A stretch of DNA of 64,000 nucleotides from Achromobacter xylosoxidans (GTDB lineage Bacteria > Pseudomonadota > Gammaproteobacteria > Burkholderiales > Burkholderiaceae_B). The stretch lies in contig NZ_LN831029.1 of assembly GCF_001457475.1 (NCBI RefSeq), positions 3,472,001 through 3,536,000 on the forward strand, in the 5' to 3' direction. Numbering within the stretch: the stretch's first letter is position 1; each line of letters opens with the position of its first letter. This document shows positions 8,202 through 16,292 of this stretch, in pieces. Below the pieces are notes generated by a model that saw nothing but the letters and a program-made list of their open reading frames with translations, was not told the origin of the DNA and made no database searches. A program made the position numbers and the translations under genes.

Positions 8202-8936
8202 ATGGACAACAACCTGACGGGGCAGCGGGTCATGGTGGTGGGCGGCAGTTCGGGCATGGGCCTGGCCGTCAGCGCGCGGTTGATGCGGATGGGGTGCCAG
8301 GTGCTGATCGTGGGCCGGTCGCGCGACAAGCTCGACGCCGCGCGCGAGCCGCTGCGCCCCTTTGGCGAGCCGCAACTGCACCCCGCAGACGTGACAGACG
8401 AAGCGCAGGTGCGGCGGCTTTTCGAGGAAGCCGGCGCGGTCGACCACCTGGTCTGCACCGCCGCCGACATCCGCGGCGCCTACGAACTGCTGCCGCAGCT
8501 GAGCCTGGATGCGCTGGACCGCGCCATCCGCTCCAAGGTCGTCGCGCCCATTCTGCTGGCCAAGCATGGCGCGGCACGCATGCCATCGCGCGGCTCCATC
8601 ACCCTGACATCCGGCATCGCCGCCTATCGCCCCCGGCCCAAGGGCGTCGCGGTGGCGGCCATCAACGCCGCGCTCGAAGGCATCGTCCGCGCCATGGCGG
8701 TCGAACTGGCGCCGCTGCGCGTCAACGCCGTCTCGCCCGGCTGGGTGCGCACACCCATCTGGAACCACGTGGCCGGCGCCGACAGCGAAACGCTGCTGGC
8801 GGCGATGGCCGAACGGCTGCCGGTGGGCCGGGTGGGCGAAGGCGACGACATCGCCGATGCCATCGTCTTTCTACTCGGCAACGGCTACACGACCGGCACC
8901 GTGCTGCATGTCGATGGCGGCCACCGGCTGGTCTGA
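8202..8936 (+). CDS. SDR-family NAD(P)-dependent oxidoreductase
   Basis: A 244-residue short-chain dehydrogenase. The Rossmann motif is GGSSGMGLA (about residues 14-22). The active-site region has Ser in ITLTSGIAAYRPRPKG; the usual YxxxK is altered (YRPRPKG), as in several SDRs of this subgroup that keep a Lys shortly after. The end GNGYTTGTVLHVDGGHRLV is typical. AAGGA precedes the ATG. Substrate unknown. Its 3' end overlaps the convergent LysR gene by 66 bases. Confidence 0.85.
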   Translation: MDNNLTGQRVMVVGGSSGMGLAVSARLMRMGCQVLIVGRSRDKLDAAREPLRPFGEPQLHPADVTDEAQVRRLFEEAGAVDHLVCTAADIRGAYELLPQLSLDALDRAIRSKVVAPILLAKHGAARMPSRGSITLTSGIAAYRPRPKGVAVAAINAALEGIVRAMAVELAPLRVNAVSPGWVRTPIWNHVAGADSETLLAAMAERLPVGRVGEGDDIADAIVFLLGNGYTTGTVLHVDGGHRLV

Positions 8937-9824
8937 CGGGGCCGTCGCCAACCGGATCATCGCGATGAACGCCGCCACCTGGCGGGCCGGAGTCCGATGC
9001 GGGGTGAGCAGGCAGATGGGCAGCCCTTCCCCGCTGTCCGACAAGGGCTTCCACTCGACGCGCGGCGCCGCCCCGGCCGGCGCCAGCGCCATCCTCGGCA
9101 GGATCGACACCCCTAGGCCCGCGGCCACCATCTGGATCAAGGCCGGCACGCTGTCGGCCACACCGCGGATACGCGGCCGGGCGGGGCCGTGCTGCAACAA
9201 GGCGTCCAGGTACTCGCGGTAGCGGCAGCCTTCCATCGTGACAACCAGCGGCAGCGCCGACAGCGCGTCCGACGGGATGTCGGCCGCCTGGCCGAGGGGA
9301 TGGCCCGGCGGCAGCACCACCATCGGCATGTCCCTCGCAAGGACTTCCGTCCGCAGCTCGGCGCCATTGGCCGGCCACCCATGCACCAGCCCCAGGTCGG
9401 CCGTCCCATCGCGCACCGCCTGGGCCGTCGCGGAAGAGTTGCGTTCCTGGACTTCGACCTGCATTGCCGGGTGCTGCTGCACAAAGCCCAGCCACTGCGG
9501 AATCAGCAGGCTGGTGCAAAGCGTAGGCGGCGCCGCCACGCGGATCGCGCCGGCCGTGCCGGCGACATCGTCGCGAACCTCGCGCAGGGCATCGTCGGCC
9601 ATGGCAAGCAGTTCGCGGGCGCGGCTGGCCAGTCTTTCCCCGGCCGGCGTCAGCTGCAGGCGGTTGTTATGGCGGATAAACAGCGGCTGACCAACGGCCT
9701 CCTCGAGCGCCCTCACCTGTTCCGTCACGCTGGGCTGGGACAGGTGCACTCGCCTGGCGGCTTGCGTGAAACTCAACGTTTCTGCCGCCGCGACGAAGGT
9801 TTTCAGTTGTCGGAGTTGGAACAT
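8871..9824 (-). CDS. LysR-family transcriptional regulator
   Basis: A 317-residue LysR protein. The helix-turn-helix is at residues 3-60 (RQLKTFVAAAETLSFTQAARR, HLSQPSVTEQVRALEE) and the effector-binding domain at about 92-300. It is of the CynR/CbbR-like subgroup. The tail after about residue 296 overlaps the end of the SDR gene on the other strand. The region upstream of its start (9825-10097) is shared with the adhesin gene, so either neighbour may be a target. Confidence 0.85.
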   Translation of the reverse strand: MFQLRQLKTFVAAAETLSFTQAARRVHLSQPSVTEQVRALEEAVGQPLFIRHNNRLQLTPAGERLASRARELLAMADDALREVRDDVAGTAGAIRVAAPPTLCTSLLIPQWLGFVQQHPAMQVEVQERNSSATAQAVRDGTADLGLVHGWPANGAELRTEVLARDMPMVVLPPGHPLGQAADIPSDALSALPLVVTMEGCRYREYLDALLQHGPARPRIRGVADSVPALIQMVAAGLGVSILPRMALAPAGAAPRVEWKPLSDSGEGLPICLLTPHRTPARQVAAFIAMIRLATAPSDQPVAAIDMQHGAGRVAVAE

Positions 9825-9931
9825 GTAGTATGCGAAGAAGGATCTGTAGCATCGGCAGGCGGAACGCGGGTATGGATCGGTAACGTCATAATGCTCGTGA
9901 ACACCAAGACCAACAACATCGCGTAGCGGAT

Positions 9932-10002
9932 CTGACTCTAACAGTCGAGTCAGGCTGCGCTCCGCCCATTCTTTTCATCCGACGAAAACTTAACGTTCGG
10001 AT
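9932..10002. promoter_or_regulatory. Two inverted repeats upstream of the adhesin gene
   Basis: CTGACTC (9932-9938) and GAGTCAG (9947-9953) form a 7-base inverted repeat. ATCCGACG (9977-9984) and CGTTCGGAT (9994-10002) form a second, with one bulged base. Both sit 95-165 bases before the adhesin ATG, in the 273-base gap after the LysR start. They could be operators or a hairpin pair. No poly-C phase-variation tract of the Bordetella fim type is present. Confidence 0.4.
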
Positions 10003-10097
10003 AATCCTACCTATGCAAACTCGCGTGGCACCCGTGCCATGGCGGCCCCTGATGGGAAGCCAACTGGCCGTCATCCGTCCACCCGAGGAGAAACTGC

Positions 10098-11219
10098 ATG
10101 ATCAAGCGAAAGACTGGCGCCTTTCTGGCCTGGCGCGCCGCGCTGGCAGCCGTGTGCGCCGTCGCCGGCCTGCTGGGCCCAGCCGGGCACGCCTTGGGGC
10201 AAGAGGTCACGTCAGGATGCCAGTTCAACAGGAACCCATCACAAGGGTTCGACCCCACCAGAACCGGCGCCGACTCCTATTTGACCACTTTCACGCCATT
10301 GCAGATCAATCTGGATAAGACCATCCCCGTAGGAGAGGTCGTCTACGAAACCTCGCTTCCGGTGATCCCGTGGGTCTGCATCACGAACATTCCAGACCGT
10401 CTGCCCTACATGGGCTCGGGGGGATACATGCAAACGATGATAAAGGACCTGGCTTCGGCCGGGTTGAAACTCGTTTTGCAGATCAACAACTATCCCGAGT
10501 GGACGCCATCCAGTTCAACCACCGACAATCGACTCGTCCTTTCCGACGTGACTTACGCAGCGAAGTCACCTTCCGATCCCACCATGACGGCATCCGGCAT
10601 CTTGCACGGCAAGCTGAAACTCGTCATGGTAACGCCCCCCAACAAGCCGACGAGAGCGTATATTCCCGCCATGGGAAACCTGGTCGTCCTAAGTTCCGGG
10701 GTTTCCACCATGAATGTCATCTCGATCGGGTCCAACAGCAGCACGACCATTGCGCTCATACCCAAATGCATCGCGAAAATATCCACGCCAGGCCCGATCA
10801 ATCTGGGAAAAGCCTACGCCGTAAACCACCTTCCGCTACCACCGCCCGTGGATTTCACAATCACTGCGGATTACGATGAGAGCTGCGATGGCGGCTTCCG
10901 GATCGTAGACCTGGGCAATTTGGTCGTGCCGCTTCAGTTAAGGTTCCAGCCGGAAGGTAATCAAGAACTGCTGCCTGGCAACCAGGAAATCCTCCTGAAG
11001 AACAACGACGGCACACCAAACGGATTCGCGCTGGGAATCAACGAACTGGGCGTTCACCCCGTCATCTTCAACCAGTGGCAGGATTCCCACCAGCCATCAT
11101 TGACTACCAGCAAGCGGCCACTCCCGCTGCGATACTCGGCGCAATTGACGAAGTCCGGAACGCCGCTGATAACGGGAGAATTCAGCCAGCAAGTCACCGT
11201 ACAGGTTACCTTCCGATAA
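10098..11219 (+). CDS. Two-domain fimbrial (tip) adhesin-like protein, no chaperone or usher nearby
   Basis: A 373-residue exported protein. The signal peptide is about residues 1-35 (basic start, hydrophobic core, GHALGQ). A roughly 190-residue N-terminal domain with an early Cys (SGCQF) is followed by a pilin-like domain (about 220-373: IPKCIAKISTPGPINLGKAY, TADYDESCDGG, ending VQVTFR). This is the organisation of chaperone-usher tip adhesins, where the second domain is a pilin fold lacking its last strand. No usher or chaperone gene lies next to it, and its GC content is lower than its neighbours. The receptor is unknown. Confidence 0.65.
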   Translation: MIKRKTGAFLAWRAALAAVCAVAGLLGPAGHALGQEVTSGCQFNRNPSQGFDPTRTGADSYLTTFTPLQINLDKTIPVGEVVYETSLPVIPWVCITNIPDRLPYMGSGGYMQTMIKDLASAGLKLVLQINNYPEWTPSSSTTDNRLVLSDVTYAAKSPSDPTMTASGILHGKLKLVMVTPPNKPTRAYIPAMGNLVVLSSGVSTMNVISIGSNSSTTIALIPKCIAKISTPGPINLGKAYAVNHLPLPPPVDFTITADYDESCDGGFRIVDLGNLVVPLQLRFQPEGNQELLPGNQEILLKNNDGTPNGFALGINELGVHPVIFNQWQDSHQPSLTTSKRPLPLRYSAQLTKSGTPLITGEFSQQVTVQVTFR

Positions 11220-11284
11220 GAGGGGAAACGGCGTCACAGGTCGCCTGTTCCAAGACAAGAAGGTAGCGGGAAGCCACCGCACGA

Positions 11285-11309
11285 GAGCCAATGGCGCCGG
11301 CTCTTTATT
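11285..11309 (+). terminator. Possible terminator after the adhesin gene
   Basis: GAGCC (11285-11289) pairs with GGCTC (11299-11303), followed by TTTATT. It is short and only moderately stable. Confidence 0.35.
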
Positions 11310-11396
11310 ACGCCAGGCATCTGTCCGCCCCCCGCGTCCAGGGCAAAACCCATGGGCCCAAGGGGCGGTACTGCCCAGGAGCGAATACGCCCAGCT

Positions 11397-11897
11397 TCAG
11401 GCATCACCATGTGTACTTCGCGCCGATCCGCCCCACATACTGGTGATCTCGCCCGGACCATCCTTGTACGGCCCCTTGTGCGACACCGCGCGCGCAAAGC
11501 AGCCGAACTGCCCCTGCGCGAACACATCCAGGTCACGCACCGCGCCGTCGATCACGAACCCGGCGATGCCGCGCCCCTGCGCGTCCATCATCATCAACTC
11601 GCCGACCAGCGCATTGCTGGTATCGCCAGCGCCATCGACCACGATCACATCGCCCGCGCCACCCAGCGAAATCGCCTTGTGGATCATCAGGTTATCGCCC
11701 GGCCGCGTCTTCACGGTCAGCGCCAGGCCGACCGTGCGCTGGTTGCCGGCGTGCAGCGGACGCAGCCCGCTGACGCCGTACAGGCGGTTCATGCAATCGC
11801 TGATCTGGGCCGAGCCAATGGCGGCAAAACCGGCCAGCACGTCAGCGGCGACGGCCGGCGCGGGCCGGGGAAGAATGCGGTATCCGATGGGATTCAT
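11397..11897 (-). pseudogene. RraA-family protein gene, C-terminally truncated
   Basis: The start NPIGYRILPRPAP (ATG 11897) opens a normal RraA/demethylmenaquinone methyltransferase-like fold: ADVLAGFAAIGSAQISDCMNR, ALTVKTRPGDNLMIHKAI, the GDVIVVDGAGD motif, GELMMMDAQGRGIAGFVIDGAVRD, and SHKGPYKDGPGEI. The family then continues with a segment on the pattern of a nucleotide-independent aldolase end (PGDIVVGDADGV and a C-terminal helix, about 230 residues in all). Here it breaks off after 160 residues and reads 14 unrelated residues to a stop. No remaining C-terminal part was recognised downstream in another frame. Probably a non-functional remnant at a rearrangement point beside the adhesin gene. 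Confidence 0.7.
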
Positions 11898-12016
11898 AGC
11901 GAGGAATTTTCTTGAAGGCGTGAACGGCAATAAGCGAACACGCATTACAAGGCCTCGCGGGGCGATCCTCAAAACGATATAAATTCCCGGTTATGTAGGA
12001 ATTATTTTCGTGAATG

Positions 12017-12346
12017 TTATTGGATCGAGGGAGGAGCGTTGTGGGTGGGGTTGGGGGCTTCCCTTTCGTCGCCGGATTGCAGGGCCTGGTCGAGCATGGC
12101 TTCGGTCAGGGTGCCGAGGTGCTCGCAGAGGCTTTCGACGCCGCCCATCAGGGCGGTGACTGCCCAGGGGTCCAGGGGTGGAGAGCCGGTGGCGTCAGGT
12201 TCGGACGCGCTGTTGCCGATCATGCGAGCGATGGTCTGGATGGCGTAGCGGGTGCGGTCTAGTTGGTGGAGGTGGGATAGGGAGACGGGGCCGGATTCGC
12301 GGTCGGTGTCGATTTGCCAGGGGTTTTGGGTGAGGGGGTGCAGCAT
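12017..12346 (-). CDS. Small conserved-type hypothetical protein
   Basis: A 109-residue soluble protein of unknown function. A central helical segment (about residues 28-90: LDRTRYAIQTIARMIGN, VTALMGGVESLCEHLGTLTEAML) resembles the small DUF3077-type proteins of pseudomonads, but I cannot confirm it. The C terminus is disordered. The leader on its strand contains a strong hairpin 26 bases before the ATG (see 12372-12391). Confidence 0.5.
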   Translation of the reverse strand: MLHPLTQNPWQIDTDRESGPVSLSHLHQLDRTRYAIQTIARMIGNSASEPDATGSPPLDPWAVTALMGGVESLCEHLGTLTEAMLDQALQSGDEREAPNPTHNAPPSIQ

Positions 12347-12678
12347 GGGGCTGCCTCATATAGGGGAGTTAAGCCGCAAATCGTTGCGGCTGTCCGCCTA
12401 TAGCTTTCCGGCTTCCAAACCGGCACCGGAGAGGTGATAGTCATGAGTGTATGGTGAGATGGCGGTATGTTGGATGCAGGAGGGACAATTTCGCGACTGG
12501 TCCTTGGCGTCATACTGAATGGTCACTCTCGACCAAAGCTGCCTTTCGGAGCGGCAGATTAGGCCGGAAAAATTCATGCCACGGTCCCAGCGTATCGACG
12601 TAAAGTCAATTTCTATGCGAAATTTGCCGGTTCCTCCTATACATGACAATCAAGTCAAGCGTGTCACCCATTCAGAAT
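12347..12678. other. Gap between the small gene and the defence island
   Basis: 332 bases. The left third is the hairpin-bearing leader of the 12017-12346 gene. Short overlapping open frames here have no recognisable features. The base composition falls toward AT to the right, marking the island edge. Confidence 0.4.
12372..12391 (-). promoter_or_regulatory. Leader hairpin upstream of the small gene
   Basis: AGCCGCAA (12372-12379) and TTGCGGCT (12384-12391) form an 8-base perfect stem with a 4-base loop. On the minus strand it lies shortly before the ATG at 12346. Possible translational control element; nothing else supports a function. Confidence 0.4.
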
Positions 12679-14412
12679 TCACTGGATGTTTTGCTTACGC
12701 CAGTTATCCACCGCAACTACAAGACGATTGTCCTTGACCGGGTTTTGCCATTCATCCCAAAAATTGACCGTACCGCTATTCGGCTTGTTTATGGGCTCGT
12801 CAATCCTGATTCTGCTTGGCAGTAAACTCGCATCGCCCACAACCAGTGCCTCGCCAGTGTCTAGGGTCGGCAGGATGTCACTAAAGCCACCGAGGCTATC
12901 TGGAAGGAGCCTCTTGATAACGGTCTGGTCTTCGGCATTTGTCAGCCGCATGGACACGAAGTTACTGCATTGGCTGAGCATCGTCTTATTCACCTCCGAC
13001 GGACGCTGACTTATCACGACTAGGCTGACACCGTACTTACGGCCTTCCTTGGCGATACGCTCAAAAATATCCAAAGAGATATCGTCAGCTGATTCTGCCA
13101 TATTTCGTTGAGGCATGTAGAGATGCGCTTCATCGCAGAGAAGGGCAATAGGATGGCGCAGCTCGGATGGCGTCCACTGTTGGACAGAGAATGTGACACG
13201 CGCGACGAGGGAGACGATCAGCGGGAGGACGTCTGATGGAACTTCTGAAAAATTGATTACCTTGATACCAGCTTTACCATTTTCCCCAGAGCTTCCGAGC
13301 ACAGCAGTGGTGAACTTCTCAAGCCATGTAAAATCCAAAATATCTTTACCGCCCTTGAACATAAATCCAAGGCGCCTATCAGAGATTTTATTCTCTAACC
13401 TTGAAATCATTCGGGCGAGCTTTCCAAAAAAATCACCCTGTTTTTCTTTACCGGCCGTTGCCCCAGGAACCATTTCCACGTTTATCTCGTTCAGTCTGCT
13501 CATGAGAACATCCAGATCGAATGGGACCGGGCTATCTACCGTGAAGTGCGCCAAAATTTCTTTATGATCGCCGTCCTCCAGGTACTTTCTCTTGGCCTGA
13601 TTGATCTCGCGAGACATGATCATGGCTTGGTTGGGTGCATTCTGGTCGCTCCTATCAACAAACATTGCGACGAGCGCTTCATACGAAAGCAGCCAGTAAG
13701 GCAGGTAAAGCACACCATCGTCAATGGTGCGCGTAGACTCAACATCTGCGGGACCTGCCACTTTAAAATGCTGAATACCTTGGCCTACCAATGGCGAGTA
13801 TTCACCGTGAAGATCAAAAACAATCGCGTTAGCCGTAGAGAGTCCTGCCATCTGCTCAATGATTCTGGCTGTCGTCCAGGACTTACCTGACCCAGTGCTA
13901 CCGCCGATAAAGGCGTGACGCTGGAAGAACTTGTTACCATTGAGATAAGCAACGGCGTGGTCGTCCAGTGTGTACTTGCCTAGCGTCAGGGCATTACCAT
14001 CGGCTGAGACACTGGATAGCGTCCGCATAAAGTTGGTAAGGTTATCTCCCTCCAGCGAAAAACAATTCGCGTCGATTTCTGGAACACTTTCTAGAGTCCG
14101 GCGAAAGACATTTTCTCTTTTTCCGTCACGGTCCAACATCGTACCAATCAGGGCAATTTTGCACAGATTCAGCTCTGAGGTCTGCTCGCTGATTCCATCA
14201 TCGACAATATCCCCGATACTACGCTTCCGGGTCACTTGAGTGATGAGCCCGATGAGATGCTGCCCAGGCTTGCTGCTCTGGAGTACGGCTAGGTGATTGA
14301 CTTGCAATCTTTTGAGTTGATCAACATTTTCCACGTCCACTATAACGTTTGTAGTGTCAACAGAAGCGACCTTTCCAAGTGCATCTTCATCGCTAAAATT
14401 AAATATTGGCAT
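12679..14412 (-). CDS. herA: HerA-like ATPase, partner of SIR2 (antiphage defence)
   Basis: A 577-residue HerA/FtsK-superfamily ATPase. Residues 1-110 are the N-terminal HAS-like barrel. Walker A is GSTGSGKS (171-178); the Walker B region is ALLCDEAH (423-430). SQRPSEV and a C-terminal arginine-containing segment (MRLTNAEDQTVIKRLLPD) follow, as in HerA hexamers. ATG 14412 has GGAG upstream and lies 8 bases after the SIR2 stop, so the two genes are co-transcribed. Paired SIR2-HerA systems form a large complex that depletes NAD+ or cleaves DNA upon phage infection. GC content is clearly below the flanking genome, consistent with transfer. Confidence 0.88.
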   Translation of the reverse strand: MPIFNFSDEDALGKVASVDTTNVIVDVENVDQLKRLQVNHLAVLQSSKPGQHLIGLITQVTRKRSIGDIVDDGISEQTSELNLCKIALIGTMLDRDGKRENVFRRTLESVPEIDANCFSLEGDNLTNFMRTLSSVSADGNALTLGKYTLDDHAVAYLNGNKFFQRHAFIGGSTGSGKSWTTARIIEQMAGLSTANAIVFDLHGEYSPLVGQGIQHFKVAGPADVESTRTIDDGVLYLPYWLLSYEALVAMFVDRSDQNAPNQAMIMSREINQAKRKYLEDGDHKEILAHFTVDSPVPFDLDVLMSRLNEINVEMVPGATAGKEKQGDFFGKLARMISRLENKISDRRLGFMFKGGKDILDFTWLEKFTTAVLGSSGENGKAGIKVINFSEVPSDVLPLIVSLVARVTFSVQQWTPSELRHPIALLCDEAHLYMPQRNMAESADDISLDIFERIAKEGRKYGVSLVVISQRPSEVNKTMLSQCSNFVSMRLTNAEDQTVIKRLLPDSLGGFSDILPTLDTGEALVVGDASLLPSRIRIDEPINKPNSGTVNFWDEWQNPVKDNRLVVAVDNWRKQNIQ

Positions 14413-14420
14413 CTCTTCTC

Positions 14421-15434
14421 CTACATTATGAGTGACAAGTAACCTTGAAGACTCCAGATGTTTCTTTCAATTATCACTGGATTTGCATCCCAAGAGGAGT
14501 AGACAATGGATTGATCGTCGGCTTCCCCCCGCTCAATTGCCAGGTAATTCTGTGCCTTGCCGTCAGTAATTAACTTCTTGGCCGCTTCTGACAGTGCATA
14601 GGTAATAATTGTGATAGGAGTATTTTGCCGCTGACATCTCGCCATAAGTTTCGGCTGAATATGCTCGTCATTAAAGCCGTAGCCAATGCACAGGTAAGAG
14701 TTCGCGGCAACGATGGCCTGGTCAGCATGGTTAATTATTGATCGGTATGGCTCCAAATGCGTAGCCTGATATTTTTGAGTACCGGGAGTCACGATTTCCG
14801 GTTTGTATTTGGCAGGTATTCCATGAATATTTGAAATTGCCACAATGTCTTCAAATGGCGATCTAAACCAATCCAGCGACCCATGAACTTTCCAGATATT
14901 GACTCTGCGGGCAGAATTTATCTCATTCAGGGTGGCTAGCTGCCGAAAAAAGCCGTGCGTGAATCCTGTGTAATGGTGAATCCGCTCCTGATCGCAGGCA
15001 TATTCCGCAAGTCTGTCATAGTTCGTTGTAACAATGTTCAATCTCGTTAGGCTGCTTTTGAACATGTGGCGCAACAAGCGGCTCAAGGGAAACATCTCCG
15101 GATTCTGAAGACTTTGGTTGAAAATGTGATTATCTTCAGCGTTGATGAGTGACCAAGTGGCGTTGACAATTCTAGAAGTTAGCTCGGCCGTTATAGCCAC
15201 TTGGTGGAGCGCCGACTCCAGGTCAACGCCAGAATTTAGGACTTTACAGAATTTATCCCAGGCTTCTATCTCGTTAGCGGACATTTCTGAAATGTCGGTA
15301 TTTTTGATTAGATGCTTTGCAAGCGCCCACATCCCAGACATGCCGTGGGCAGCAGATGCGCCGCTTCCCAAGATAATGAGGGGCGCTTTGTTGTAATAGT
15401 CCTGCGCTTGTCTTTCAAAATTCAGCTCTGGCAA
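14421..15434 (-). CDS. SIR2-domain protein, NADase-type effector
   Basis: A 337-residue SIR2-like protein. The NAD-binding motif GSGASAAHG is at residues 23-31, TTNYD at 136-140, KVHGSLDW at 182-189 (candidate catalytic His 185), and GYGFND at 251-256. This is the defence-type SIR2_2 family rather than a deacetylase: no zinc-binding Cys quartet is present. It is the first gene of a two-gene unit with the HerA ATPase. Known SIR2-HerA systems stop phage by abortive NAD+ depletion. Functional coupling here is inferred from gene order and domain content. Confidence 0.87.
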   Translation of the reverse strand: MPELNFERQAQDYYNKAPLIILGSGASAAHGMSGMWALAKHLIKNTDISEMSANEIEAWDKFCKVLNSGVDLESALHQVAITAELTSRIVNATWSLINAEDNHIFNQSLQNPEMFPLSRLLRHMFKSSLTRLNIVTTNYDRLAEYACDQERIHHYTGFTHGFFRQLATLNEINSARRVNIWKVHGSLDWFRSPFEDIVAISNIHGIPAKYKPEIVTPGTQKYQATHLEPYRSIINHADQAIVAANSYLCIGYGFNDEHIQPKLMARCQRQNTPITIITYALSEAAKKLITDGKAQNYLAIERGEADDQSIVYSSWDANPVIIERNIWSLQGYLSLIM

Positions 15435-15852
15435 GATTCTGTCCTTGATGTTGCGAAGATCCGAAAACTAACCATGGAAACTTTTCAGAATTCGAAGCGA
15501 GACACCGTATCAAATTCGTAAGTCGGCTCCCTAATCGAGATATCGGCGTCATGTATTCTAGAAAAACGGCTGTGTTTCACCAGGGCCGGTCAGCGGCCGC
15601 AGATAAGACCGTCGATAAACGACAAAGCGCCCAGCTATCCTCCGCACGCTGATTGCTACCACAAGCTGCGCTGCCCCCCTCGAACATACCGGAGATAATC
15701 AACCTATCCAACGGCCACTGTAAGATGGTGGCTGTGGCCTACCGCATAGGCAAACGTTGGCGCTATGTGGATGGGCAGCAGGCCTCGCCGGCGAGCTGCT
15801 ATTGATGATAAGCCTCTATCGACTCGAAGCAGAAGGTCCCTAATGTTCTAAG
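15435..15852. other. Gap upstream of SIR2-HerA
   Basis: 418 bases. It should hold the SIR2-HerA promoter (AT-rich part near 15450-15560), but no clear -35/-10 could be chosen. A GC-rich patch at 15580-15800 includes a 26-codon open frame (15725-15805) with no recognisable product. The patch looks like a fragment of ordinary genomic DNA inside the island. Confidence 0.35.
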
Positions 15853-16140
15853 TCAGCGAAATTCAAAGTCAGCGAGCCCCCCCCAACCAGCAGAGTGAGA
15901 AACAGTTCTATATATTTTTCCGTCTGCGCGTATTTCGTAATCGGCCAGTCCTCCCCAACCTTCGGGATGAGATGCTGTCCGATAGATCTTTCCATCGCTT
16001 CTAAACTCATAGTCAGGAAGGCCGCCCCAGCCATTAGGGTGAGAAATTGACCGATATATTTTTCCATCACTACGAATTTCGTAATCTGGCAAACCTGCCC
16101 AACCGCTGGGATGAGAAATCGCTCTGTATATTTTCTTCAT
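15853..16140 (-). CDS. Small tandem-repeat protein (four 24-residue repeats)
   Basis: A 95-residue protein made almost entirely of four copies of a 24-residue unit, KIYR-xx-SH-x-x-GWGGLxDYExRxDG. ATG 16140 starts directly at repeat 1 (KKIYRAISHPSGWAGL). The conserved Trp/Gly/Tyr pattern suggests a small closed beta-propeller or beta-flower fold with one blade per repeat. The last repeat lacks its terminal DG and stops. A run of eight C (plus strand) lies in repeat 4, a possible slippage site. Function unknown. It sits between SIR2-HerA and the ATPase at 16293, all on the minus strand. Confidence 0.6.
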   Translation of the reverse strand: MKKIYRAISHPSGWAGLPDYEIRSDGKIYRSISHPNGWGGLPDYEFRSDGKIYRTASHPEGWGGLADYEIRADGKIYRTVSHSAGWGGLADFEFR

Positions 16141-16292
16141 AATAAGATTTTTCTCAATCGGATTGCATAGGAACACACTGCTTCGGAGCAGGCTTCAAGT
16201 ATCGGATCCGCCCGCAGCCGATTATTAATTATATACGGCGCAAATTTGCAAGAGCGAAGTAAATTATGATTAATAAATAATAAGCCAAGCCA

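Noticed and set aside
12259..12513. Open frame upstream of the small gene at 12017
   Set aside because: It overlaps the hairpin leader out of frame with the gene and has no recognisable product.
15853..16140. Regular 72-base periodicity suggesting a CRISPR-like or minisatellite array
   Set aside because: The units are in frame, differ mainly at tolerated positions and encode a conserved 24-residue repeat; there are no unique spacers.
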